Shown: positions 24,651 to 37,900 of the stretch, one piece after another
Layout of the letters: every line of letters starts with the position of its first letter
Position numbering within the stretch: the first letter of the stretch is position 1
Assembly: GCF_945859705.1 (NCBI RefSeq)
Contig: NC_079135.1
Location: 108,526,288 to 108,590,287, forward strand
Direction of reading: 5' to 3'
DNA: 64,000 nucleotides
Origin: Episyrphus balteatus
Lineage: Eukaryota > Arthropoda > Insecta > Diptera > Syrphidae
Made by a program: the position numbers and the translations under genes
Notes under the pieces: generated by a model
Database searches by the model: none
Seen by the model: the letters and a program-made list of their open reading frames with translations, nothing else
What the model was told of the DNA's origin: nothing

Positions 24651-27270
24651 GAAAAAGTTGTCAAATCATGTTTATTAAGAAAATTTAACTGTGTTTGTAC
24701 AAAACATTACTGCGGTTATTTCGTTTTATTTCGTATTTAAGTCTTTGATACTTTTCTAAGCCTTTATGAGAGTAGCATATTTTTTTTTCTCATCATAAAG
24801 GCTAAGCAACCTATATGTAATTTACTATCGCCAATATTATCTTCCACATAATCTTTGTCATTTTCAAATAAGTGATATTTCTTCTGCATATTTTTTACTG
24901 ATAGAAATTAAAAGCAAATTAAATGTCAAATACTGACATTATAAGCGTAAGTCAAATAGCGTGAAATACTGTCTCTAATTAAAAGAAATAAGTTCATTTG
25001 CCAAATACTTAGGTAGATCATTATTACTTAATTTCGTTACAAAAAAAAAATAGTTTCATACTTTGTTAACTTAACCGTTAAATAGCATAGCATATTTTCT
25101 TAAATCAAACGACCATGACCTTTTGAAAAGTGAAATTATTTATAAATAAACATGGGTTTAAGACCAAAACAAACATTCATGTGAAAATTAGTAAAATATC
25201 ACTTTTTAGTTTCATGTCATTCTTTTTGCTTTGTTTTTAATCCCATATGTGGTAAGAGTTGATATTTAATCCGTTTATATCGACCCCAATCAGAAAAGAA
25301 TTAATTAAAAATCGTATAGTCAAATTCTATGAATCAAATGTCAAGACCCTCAAAATCCACAGAAAAAAAAAACAACCTAAACACAAAACATCCGCTTATG
25401 CATGAGAAAAGTAAAAGTAACAAGATTAACGATCGACATGTGTGTAGTGTATGACAGTCAAACAAAGTAAAAGTTTGCTATAGCTGCATGATTAGAAATT
25501 ATGTTTTCTTTGTAAATAGTCTGGAAGGTAGCGTTGTAAAATTTTTTTTTTTACCAAAAAGTTAAGAAACACGTAACGATTTATCGATTTTTGTTCTCTT
25601 AGAACCTAATGAAAACAAGAAGTCAAGAAAAATTTGTTTGGGAACAATGTATAGAAATGGTTGAAAAATAGAAGCGGCAGCCTTCTTCAAAAATGCAACA
25701 CAATTTCTTGAATTGTATATTATGACGCAAACTTTTCTTCAGCCCGTACAACGTACATGCTCTTACCAAATATCGACTAGCTTAACAGTATTTTTCGAAT
25801 AGAAACATATAAAGGCAGATCTAAGGCACCATAGTGTCATAGAACCAGTTCTAAATCATGTCCATAGTCACACTTATTGGAGTTGCTCAGTTTTTGGTAT
25901 TTATTTTTTCACCAACCAAGCTTATAAATACTCAAACTCACAGCTCTTGGAATTAGCCTTTTGATGAGAATATTATGGTAATTTTTATTTGCAGCAACAA
26001 ACGCCTGGTATAGGTGTATACGTATGATACTATTAAGTTTGATATTTTCACCGGTATAGTAGCGCCAGACAGCAGCATATTTCAGGTATAAAGAGGTTGT
26101 ATGTCGACTTAAAGGTTAACTCAAATGTTGGGTATCTGTTTGAGCTTGCTACGGTCGATCTTTTACCGAAAATGAAAAATTACTCCCTATGGTTGTTTTG
26201 TGAATTCTTAAAGTTTTATTGATCATTTGAACTTTAGAAAATAAACTTAAATGGGAACACTTTTGTGAAGATATTATACATTGAGTTTTACTCAGAAAGA
26301 AAGTGAAATTACATGCAAACATTTTTTGGCAAGAAGGTGAGAGTTTTGCATGTTGATTTATGTGGTTTTGTGGTTGCTGTTGTTGAAAGCTTGTCAACAC
26401 TTCTTTTAGCTGAAAAAAATTTTAATTTTTTTTTTAATAATTTTAAGATCTTGAGAACCATACAATTTAAACTAATTTTGTAGCTATTATAATTAAAAAA
26501 ACGGCAGCAGGAAATACTTTTTGTTTGAAGCATTTTTCGTAGTCTATGCAAAATTTGAAATTGTAGACTTCTTAATTAACTATTAAAATGAGGAAATTAA
26601 GAGCCGTTTGCTCAAATAAAAATTAAGTAATTAAGTTCTAGGTAGGTACATAAAATCTTATGTGACAGTGAACGAAGAAGAAAAGCGTTTATGTTCAACA
26701 AATGACGAAACATTTTCAACAAATAGTTCTAAATTGCATTTACCTATATAATTATAATAATATTTAGATGATATAAACGAGTAACCTATGGGACGGCAGC
26801 ATTTTGAAATTTCAGTCACCACAAAAAATTGCAAAAATGCCCGAGTTTCGCGGTTTTTTTACCAAGAATTTTTAGTTTTAATTTATTATCTGTAGCTCAA
26901 AAAATTGATTTTAGTAACATGTCCTCTATCACTAGCGTAAGTTAGCAATGGAAACTTTTATAAATCCTTTTGTTATTAGTAACTTGTTTTTAGTTTTTTT
27001 TTTGCTCGTTGAAATGGCATTAAATGCAATTCATCTATACAAATTTTAAGAATAGAGTCTCAAGTTTAAGTGTATTTTTTGGGAAAACTTCAGACGCGGA
27101 GAGCAATTTATTTAAAAATAATTTTTAGGGAATTTTTTGTTGGGCATTTCATTAAAAGTTTAAAACCAGAGTGAAAAATTATCACACAAAATATTTGTTG
27201 CCAAATAATTTACCTACCTCAAAAACTACGGTTCTGCAAGGGGTTGAAGGTATTATGTTTAAATTAAAAA
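24651..27270. other. AT-rich stretch, nothing supported
   Basis: No exon, RNA gene or transposon end was identified with confidence. Confidence 0.35.
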
Positions 27271-27315
27271 GTTACACATACACCCTAGTGACCCTGTAAG
27301 TTAAATACCCTTAGA

Positions 27316-27583
27316 GGACAATTTATGCTTATTTTTTTTTTTTTGCTACTCAACAAAAAGAAACTATTTTGACATTGTTTTATTGAACACACGGCAACGA
27401 AGCTGCACTTTATATTTAATTTTCTAATTTTCAGTAGGAACACTTTTTTGGACAATTTATGCTTATTTTTTTTTTTTTTGCTACTCAACAAAAAGAAACT
27501 ATTTTGACATTGTTTTATTGAACACACGGCAACGAAGCTGCACTTTATATTTAATTTTCTAATTTTCAGTAGGAACACTTTTT
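27316..27583. repeat. 134-bp tandem duplication
   Basis: A unit beginning GGACAATTTATGCTTATTTT is present twice in direct succession (27316-27449 and 27450-27583) with almost no differences. The near identity implies a recent duplication. A block of the ACACCCTAGTGACC type lies just upstream at 27275-27292. Confidence 0.9.
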
Positions 27584-29497
27584 TGGCAGTTATTGGCCCT
27601 TAGTTTTCACTTCTTAATGCGTTTTCGAACTCAAGTAAGGTTTTACTAATACAAATGTGTGAGGTAATGTCAAATAAAGAATTTAAATTACGATTTAAAG
27701 TGGATATGGTATAAAATCACTAATTCAAAATTTCCTTTGTTTCTTTTTTTCTTAATGTCATTAAAAAAATGTATTTACACAATCAAAATGTAGTTTATCA
27801 ATTGAATTCCTTTAATCATATTAATTTAACAGCTTAACTGTATACAGTGTATACTGTACACATGTCAGTTATCAAACAAAAACTTCTCTAAAGATAATAA
27901 TTATTGTTAATTACAAAATTTTTTTATAAACCTATAAAATCTTAAAAATCTAAAGAAAATTACATCATAAATCTAACAACTATAAGAAAAATCATTAAAT
28001 TATACCAACGAAAATTAATTATAATGACACTTTAGCTTGAGAGAAGTATAATGGTGTCATCTCAAATAAGACGAAATAAAAAAAAAAAACATGTTTACTT
28101 CTCATAAATGGCGTAAAAAAAAGAATATTAAAATAAAAACCGGTCACAGTGTTAGTAATAAAATAAAACGCGGAAAAGAAAAATTTTAAAAGTTCAAATA
28201 AAAGCCTTTCTAAACAAATTTTAATTTTTTTTTTCATTAGTTAACTTAAATATCTTCAACTTTAATTAAAAAAAAAAGTAGACAAAACAAAAAAAAAAAA
28301 CAAAAGATGATTATCATTACGCAAAAAGGTCAGCAAACTCCATCATCATCTATGAGGGTAGACTGACTGACACAATGCGGATGGATGATGGATGAATAAT
28401 TTTGCATCTTCCTTGATGCGTAAATGGATGGATGTCTTCAAGTTTTTTCTCTTCTCGCCTCCTCCGGGTATAATCGATCTGTAAAATAAGTATTCAACAA
28501 ATAGACAGTTTGTTGGTACAAATGAGTCGCAAAAATGATGATATGAAGTGAAAGTATATATTACCATTTTATGAACGCAAAAACGAAAAATAAAGTAAAA
28601 CGCCACTCGGAGTCAGTTGCTCATCAAAGTGGTAAATTGGTTATTTTTTTTTTCTAATGCATTTCCATTTCTAATTACCCATTCGATATGCGGTCGCGGC
28701 ACGTGTTTCCTGGTTTATTTTTCAAAGTATTGAAAATTATATTTTGTTGCATGGACAACTTCATGGTTCGAGGTGATAAAATTACCACACGCTTTGAATT
28801 TCCCGAAATCTTCTTTCCGCCAGGAAAAGTTTTATTTATTACCTATTTTTTTGACTTAAATTTATATTTTAATTTTCAATTATTTTTTTCAATGCAATAA
28901 AGTAAGTCATCAAAATTAGATCTCTCCCACTCGAATCATCAAACTATCGCTTCTTTTGTGAATCACATCACTTGACTTTTATTGACAGAACATTGACATA
29001 TTACATGGAAGAAGCCATATTGGTAAACTAGGTCATGCTTTGCTCATATCACGCACAACCTAGACTCAAGTTTATTTACCTACTATTGTTTTGTTTTTGT
29101 TTGTCACGAGATATAAACTAGCTTCATTTAGCTTGAAGCTTGATGGCAGTAGGTATACTTACCTACCTACCAATATTTCGGATTCAATTTAGTTGAATAT
29201 AGAGAAAAGCCGGTATGTAAACAAGTTATTTCAAACCTCTGTTTTGAAGTTGACTCAAGTAAACCCAATTATGATTCATATTATCTTATACTCATTGGCG
29301 GGACCTTGGATGATTTTGGTTTTTTTTTTAGGACCTAACCGAAATTGACAGCTTGCACAAAAGAGTAATGAAATTAGTTTTGGATCATAACGGGAATTGA
29401 CCGTTAAGTGCAAAATTTTTATTTTTTGACGGTAAATTTGTTTGGTTTATTAATAGATTGGGTGTTTGAGCTTAAGCCGGTTTTAAAATAAAATAAA
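27584..29497. other. AT-rich stretch, nothing supported
   Basis: No gene could be recognised. A GATGGATGATGGATGAATAA low-complexity patch lies near 28380. Confidence 0.35.
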
Positions 29498-30828
<1,331 letters not shown>

Positions 30829-30984
30829 AGCATTAAAGGTAAATAAAAATCATTGGAGTTATTCTTGCTCCATTTTGCAATGTCCTTGTGCATTTATTGT
30901 CTGTTTTTAACATATTGTGTACACATTATACAAAAATAAGAAGAAGATAAAAAGAAAATTTTGAATACGACTCGTAATTTTCAT

Positions 30985-32790
30985 TGTGTACCAAGTTCTA
31001 AAGTTTGATTTCAAATTCGTATCAATAAAATTTTGATTGTTTACTTGGCAATTTTTGAAATAACTTTAAAAATCGGTAATTAAAAGAAAAATTGTCAAGA
31101 GAACAATCAAAATTTTATTGATACGAATTTGAACCCAAACTTTAGAACTTGGTTCACTTTTACATCTCAATACTTTTTGTGCCAGCATAATTTTAACATA
31201 GGAGAACTTGGCTCTTTTTTTAATAGTAATGTTTTTGTTGTGATAAGATTTTATGATATTAAGAAGTGATCTATAGTATTTGATGATAATTAAGAGAACC
31301 ATTCTACCAAATTTCAAGATTCTACGATAGTCAGAAGTGCTCTATAATATTTGATAAAAATTCAGCGCAAATGGGCGGTTGCCACGCCCCCCTGGTTGAA
31401 ATTCTCAGATTTTAATTTTTTTCCTTTATACAAACTACCAGCTCTACCACTCTACCAAATTTCAAGATTCTACGATAGTCAAAAGTGCTCTATAATAATT
31501 GATGAAAATTCGGCAAAAATGGGCGGTTACCACGCCCCCTGGCTGAAATTATCAGATTTTAAATTTTTTCCTTTCTAAAACCTACCAGCTCTACCATTCT
31601 ATGAAATTTCAAGATTCTACGATAATCAGAGTTGCTCTATAATATTTGATGAAAATTCAGCAGAAATGGGCGGTTGCCCCGCCCCCTGGTTGAAATTCTC
31701 AGATTTTAAATTTTTTCCTTTATATAAACTACCAGCTCTACCACTCTAATAAATTTCAAGATTCTACGATAGTCAAAAGTGCTCTATAATAATTGATGAA
31801 AATTCGGCAAAAATGGGCGGTTACCACGCCCCCTGGCTGAAATTATCAGATTTTAAATTTTTTCCTTTGTAAAACCTACCAGCTCTACCATTCTATGAAA
31901 TTTCAAGATTCTACGATAATCAGAGTTGCTCTATAATATTTGATGAAAATTCAGCAGAAATGGGCGGTTGCCACGCCCCCTGGTTGAAATTCTCAGATTT
32001 TAAATTTTTTCCTTTATATAAACTACCAGCTCTACCATTCTACCAAATTTCAAGATTCTACGATAGTCAGAAGTGCTCTATAATAATTGATAAAAATTCG
32101 GCGAAAATGGGCGGTTACCACGCCCCCTGGCTGAAATTATCAGATTTTAAATTTTTGTCTTTGTATAACCTACCAGCTCTACCATTCTACCAAATTTCAA
32201 GATTCTACGATAATCAGAAATGCTCTATAATATTTGATGAAAATTCAGCAGAAATGGGCGGTTGCCACGCCCCCTGGTTGAAATTCTCAGATTTTAAATT
32301 TTTTCCTTTATATAAACTACCAGCTCTACCATTCTACCAAATTTCAAGATTCTACGATAGTCAGAAGTGCTCTATAATAATTGATAAAAATTCGGCGAAA
32401 ATGGGCGGTTACCACGCCCCCTGAATTGAAAATCTCAAATTTTCAATTTTTTCCTTTGTATGCACCACAAGTCCTATCACCATGTAAAATTTCAAGTTTC
32501 TACGATAGCGGGAAGTTCTCCATAATTTTGATGATCTGTCAGTGAGTCAGTGAGTCAGTTACGGTTTTCGCGATTTTTGAAGTCCTATATCTCAGAAACT
32601 ACTCATCCTTAGAAGCTGAAATTTTGTGAGGAATTTGGGTTCGGTCAGCTCAACAAATGAGTTTGAATATTCTGGCATCTTTGGTGTGGAAGTTAGAGGG
32701 GGGTCGAAAATGGCCCGAGTTGTTTCCTGTAAATAAGGGTGTTGTGCCAAAGTTGCTAGAGAACTTGGCTGGGCACTACCGTGCCCCTCC
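30985..32790 (+). mobile_element. Helitron-like element with 147-bp tandem array, copy 1
   Basis: The left part is an imperfect palindrome (30985-31060 against 31085-31150). It is followed by the 147-bp array, a GTCAGTGAGTCAGTGAGTCA low-complexity patch, a unique tail, and the 3' end TAGAGAACTTGGCT joined to the hairpin GGGCAC-TACC-GTGCCC (32771-32786). Compared with the copy at 43503 its left arm is truncated, so the 5' subterminal repeat is missing. No coding capacity beyond the array's artificial frame. Confidence 0.6.
31320..32540 (+). repeat. 147-bp tandem repeat array, ~8 units
   Basis: The landmark ATGGGCGG recurs at 31666, 31813, 31960, 32107, 32254 and 32401, an exact 147-bp spacing. 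Less regular units occur at 31372 and 31519. Each unit carries a GGGCG-GTTGCCA-CGCCC hairpin and the block CTACCAGCTCTACCATTCTA. Units alternate in pairs (GGTTGCC/CTGGTTG and GGTTACC/CTGGCTG), so recent amplification used a 294-bp dimer. Confidence 0.9.
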
Positions 32791-32939
32791 CCTTGATCAT
32801 TTGATTTGACAAGAAAACTAATCTGAAATAGTTGAATTGTTTATTTTGAAAAGACGGCCTAAAAAGCTATATCTTTATATTCTCCGTAATCGGTCATTGT
32901 AATGACAAAATTTTTTGTAAAGAGAAATTACTCATTAAA

Positions 32940-32978
32940 CAAAATGCTTGAATGAGCCACACGTACTTGCTCTTGTAG
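32940..32978 (-). repeat. 3' end fragment of the GTCT Helitron-like family
   Basis: CACACGTACTTGCTCTTG is the reverse complement of the family's 3' subterminal repeat plus part of the hairpin. No body of the element follows. Confidence 0.35.
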
Positions 32979-33004
32979 AAAAATGTTATTTCTTTAAGGT
33001 AAGG

Positions 33005-33182
33005 AATATATCTTTGGCCCGGGTACAAATGGTTAAGTCACAAAATTGCACTTTTCGGGTTTTGATCAAAAACATAAACTTAGAGCAACTCTTTCCTATA
33101 AAAATAAGAGGATCAATGCTCGAAAATCAAACTATCATTTATAACTTAACACCTTTGTACCCGGTGGCAAAGATATATAATA
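33005..33182. repeat. Small foldback element, ~175 bp
   Basis: The arm ATATATCTTTGGCCCGGGTA followed by CAAATGGTTAAG is matched in inverted form by CTTAACACCTTTGTACCCGG then TGGCAAAGATATATA. The spacer is about 110 bases. It looks like a miniature inverted-repeat transposon, and no target duplication was resolved. Confidence 0.6.
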
Positions 33183-34800
33183 AACTTAATATACTTCAAA
33201 CAAAATTGATTTAACCATTTACGAGAATTTGGGGAAGAGCTGACCTCGTGACAGTTTTTAATATTGCGATTTTATAACACATTTTTTTAAATAATTTTTT
33301 TATTAATTTCAAATACAAAAAAAATCTGGTTAAGAATTGAAACAAAATACTCTTTTCCTTTTTTTTGGTACAAAAAACCCAAATTTTAGTCAAACTGTAT
33401 TAAAAACGTAAACGAAAGTGGAAGCCATTTTAAAAAAGAAATACATTTATCGATACCTGAAAAAGTACCTATATAAAACAATTTGGGTTCAGAAAAATGC
33501 ATTTGGTAAGCTTTTTTCTGAAGTAAAATGTTTAAATTACTGAAAAAATCGGCAAAAAGATTTCACTTCACTCACATAGTTTTTGAAAAAAAAAAAAAAA
33601 AAGATAATAATATCACCATTATTATTTTTATGATGGTTATCACTTTTAGAAATGTTTTGCTTTATTACTAAGAAGTAAAAAAAAACCCTACTTAAAATAA
33701 TACAAAATAATAAAAAAGAAAAAGAAAGAAATATCATTACAATAAACTGAAACTTTAAATTGAGGAATACGTCCTTGATTTTTAATACAAAAATATTTGA
33801 ATTTTAGTAAATTTTGTATAAGACTCAAAAATGTATGCAATCAAAGTATTAAACTTAAATACAATTTTGGTGCTGCATCACATGTAACCCAATTTTTCGT
33901 AGAATCTACACAAAAATAGAATCACTTAGGTACATTGTACCAAAATATAATCAAAATCGTTAGAATCGTTTTTAAGAAAATTGCAATTACTCGAAAAAAT
34001 TATATGGGATGTACCCTTTCTAAAAGAGTTATTACAAAACGAAATTACGAACAAATCATCCGTACCAAATTTCAAGCAAAAAACATATTTCTTACCCAAC
34101 GAAAACAAAATATTCCACATACACCACAGTGACCGGTTACTGAACTTTAATTTTTGCATTTTTTTATAGCTTTAGAAAAAAAAAAATAGCTCTTTTATCA
34201 TAAAATTTTACTAGGCTCTTAGACCAATTTAGAAGAATACTTTTTTTGTACACTTTCTAAAAACTGTTTGTTCCATCAACTGTCACAATTAGTCAAAGTC
34301 CCACAATTGGACAATAACAAATAGTTGCACCATCCATATATCACAGTCACAGTCTCATACGAAAAACAAAACAAAAAAAAAGCATATCTCCCAGTGCCTT
34401 ATTTTCCACCTAAAACAAAATACAGAGGTTCTCGTGTTGTATATGATTGCTGCAATTTACATTTATCATTCATCATCAACACAGCACATCTGGGTGCAAC
34501 TTTCTCAATCTGCATCACGAAGACAAAGTTTATAATTTTTTTTTTCTGCGAATAAATTCGCAGCCCATCGCAATAGACATCTGTTGGATTGCAACTTCTT
34601 TTTCGTATAGAAAACTATAAGATTGGTGGAAGCTGCGATTGGTCGTGAGAATCTCTTTTTTTTGTTTAGTTACACTTCATTGATCTAACGTTGTTTTTCT
34701 AAGAGGTTCCGGAATAAGAAATCTGGGACTTCCTTTTGTCAATTTTATTGTTTGTTTTGTTGATATTGAATTTTGCTGATAATTTATTTATTTTTTTTTT
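33183..34800. other. AT-rich stretch with a decayed Helitron-like fragment
   Basis: At about 33935-34090 (- strand sense) blocks such as CGGATGATTTGTTC and TTTGAT(T)ATATTTTGGTAC resemble the body of the GTCT family. The motif TACACCACAGTGACC occurs at about 34119 and again near 37804. No gene was recognised. Confidence 0.35.
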
Positions 34801-34805
34801 TCTAG

Positions 34806-34970
34806 AAAAAATCGGAAAAAATGCCATCAGCTGAGAAAGGAACTAAAAATACGGGAACAAATACAAATCACAACAATAATAACAACAACAACAATAATAA
34901 TGTAATCAGCCGGGACAGCAATAACATTTGCGGGAAGCATTCAAATGGAAAGACGAATTGGAACACGAAG
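34806..34970 (+). other. Corin: Isolated N-terminal coding exon of the corin-like gene
   Basis: A strong acceptor (TTTTTTTTTTCTAG) precedes a short leader and ATG at 34821. The 50 codons read MPSAEKGTKN..., an 11-residue Asn run with one His before it, then ...NGKTNWNTK, with the donor AAG|GTAGGT after 34970. The exon ends in phase 0 and the next coding exon, 19.2 kb away, opens in phase 0. Assignment to corin rests on strand, phase and its fit as a cytoplasmic tail. The acceptor shows that a further untranslated exon lies upstream. Confidence 0.6.
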
Positions 34971-37900
34971 GTAGGTTCTTGGTGAATGGGACTTAATATG
35001 AGTTTTTTCTTCTCCTCAACGGAAATAACCGTTGATTAAACTATTATCATCGAAGAGATGTATTCTTATAAAACTCTTTAAGAACGCTGGAATTTGCATT
35101 ATCCTCTCTAAAGTGTTTAGTGAGTTTTTTTTTCAAATGATAGATTAGTTGGTATAAGAAATAACCAATAATTCTTTGTACCCCAAGGCGCAAGTTAGGC
35201 AGTCAGTGATATCTTCATACATGTATAATAGGTTCTTGAACATTAAAAAAATATAGAAAGTTAAGAATGATGAACAGAAAATTATCTTATAATTTTGTAA
35301 TACATACCTTTTTTAAATTAGAGATTTAAAACATAAGTTCCATTATATTTAGTGTTTTAAACAGAAAGCATTCAAATATCATTTAAAACGTCCTTGGTCG
35401 TAAAAAATTGCACTGTTCTTATTTTTCGGGATATAGGGTACACCGAGGGAAAAAACAACTTAAATTCAACGAAAACCACGTTGATTCAACTATTTTTCGG
35501 AATGATTTTGCGTTGAAGACGAAAATTTTAAAATCAAAGTAGAACATAGTTAGTTTAAAGTGGTTTAGCGTTATAAAACATCTTTAAATCAAAGTTGTTT
35601 CAACTTTAAAAAAAAGCATCAATTTATAAAAAAAAAAGAAAAAAATTGGCAGCCGCTGGGGATCGAACCTACAACTCTTGGGTTACTAGGTGAATGCTTT
35701 ACCACTGTGCTATCTCACTGTTGAAATAGAAGTGATAAAATGCAACAAAAGCCGAAGTCCGACAAAAAAAAAAAAATTGTTACGTTGTTTCAATTTTATT
35801 TTGAAGAAGTTTCATGTTAATTTTTTCAACATTTAATCAACGTTGAACATTTTACATTTTACGTTGCGTTTTTTCCCTCAGTGTACCAGTATTTTAAAAC
35901 AAAATTTCCGTTGTGAGCAAAAACACCACGAAATTTTCGAAACTTTTTTAATTTTCAGCTTCAATTCAATTTTAAACTTTATGTTATGGGAAAAGTCACG
36001 ACAAACCAGTTAAAGATGACAAGATTTTCTATATATTTATTTTCAGCGCAACTCAGTAGGCCCGAAACTGCTTAAAATACATCATCCTAAAAGTTGAAAA
36101 TTGTTCTTGCAAAGTAAACAAGAATAAAATGGGCTTGGGTCAAAGGAGTACAGATATGATCTGAAAATTAAAACTGTACACTGAGGGAAAAAACAACTTA
36201 AAATCAACGAAAACCACGTTGATTCAACTATTTTTCGGAATGATTTTGCGTTGAAGACGAAAATTTTAAAATCAAAGTAGCACATCGTTAGTTTAAGGTG
36301 GTTTGCCGTTATAAAGCATTTTTAAATCAAAGTTGTTTCAACTTTGATAAAAAGCATCAATTTATTAAAAAAAAAGAAAAAAATTGGCAGCCGCTGGGGA
36401 TCGAACCTACACCTCTCTTGAGTCACTAGGCGAATGCTTTACCACTGTGATATCTCACTGTTGGAAATTAGGGTGATAAAATGCTACAAAAGCCGAAGTC
36501 CGACAAAAATAAAAAAATTTCTTAAGTTGTTTCAATTTTAATTTAAAGATATTTCATGTTAGTTTTTTCAACTTTAAATCAACGTTGAACATTTTACATT
36601 TTACGTTGCGGTTTTTCCCTCAGTGTATTTATATTGATATTTTCATTTGAAGTTCATATTATTATTATTGCATTATTTCGATTTTCAAAAAGAAATAAGA
36701 CCGATCTGGCTTAATTTCGCATTCGAATGGAAATAATGCCAGTTAAAATATGTTCCTTTATTATGAACATTGTTAAATTTTAAGGCGCATACGGGCTCAA
36801 AACTCGGTCTTTAAGCGACTTAATTTTTAAATTTTCTATATACAAAGTACAGGTAACTTTAAAACTCGGTAAGAAATCATAAAGTAAGTAGAAAATCATC
36901 AAACTTGCCAAATATGTTATAGACCAAGTTTCAGCGACCTAAGTTTGCAGATATTTGCGTAGTGTTAAATGTTATGATGCAAATCAGATGTAATTTTTGA
37001 AATATAAAAAAAATAACCTTTATTAATGGTTCCTGTCATAAAACCGTTTTATTACTTTTTCAAAAAGAATAAAGCCTATTTCAATAAACTTGTTTGTTCG
37101 AGCGTTTATGTATTAATAATTTCGGACTTTCAAATAACTCATTTTTCGATTGAAAAAAAAGATCAAAATTTATTTTTAAAAATGAAGTATTAAAAACTGG
37201 TTGATGTATGTAAGTATTTTCTTGAAATTTTGTTTTTTTTAATTCTTCAAAATTGCGTAACAAATATTTTTTTTTTCGAAAATTTTTAACCAAAAAATTA
37301 ATTTTCTTAAAAAGCTTTAACGATTTTAAAATTTGTTTTTTTTTTCTCCGTTGTACAGGAAATGGCAGACCTCGTTTTGAAGTAAAAAATTTTTAATATT
37401 CCAAGGAAGCAACTGGTTATTATAATAGCAAGAATGTGTGATCCATTCGTGCCTTTATTTTCAATAACGCCAACATAAGAGGGTTTTCTCTTTACTCGAT
37501 CATGCTTTAAATTTCTTTAGACAATTACATTAATCTTTACTTATGAGAAATCAAAATTAGTTCCCACATTAAAATTATTGTAATAAAATTCCCGTGTCGT
37601 ATTTGGGTTAAAGTTGACTTGGCCGATTTTTCAACATTTAATCATCATTTTGATATCATTTAATTTTAATAAAAAAATAAAATTTATTAAAATTTATTTA
37701 TTTATTCATTTTATTTCTTTATTAATTTTAAACTCGCATTGAAAAGATTAAAAGGTACACAAAATTCAATTTCTCTTATTAACCCGCAAAAAAATGTTAC
37801 GTATACACCACAGTGACCTTTATCACAAATAAGAAATAATCGGTAAACAGATAATGAATAAAACCAGTGTGTTGTTATGTCTTCAGTCATGTTTTTAATA

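Noticed and set aside
35648..35723. Genuine tRNA gene
   Set aside because: The A and B boxes are good but the acceptor stem does not close and the sequence sits inside a MITE in both copies.
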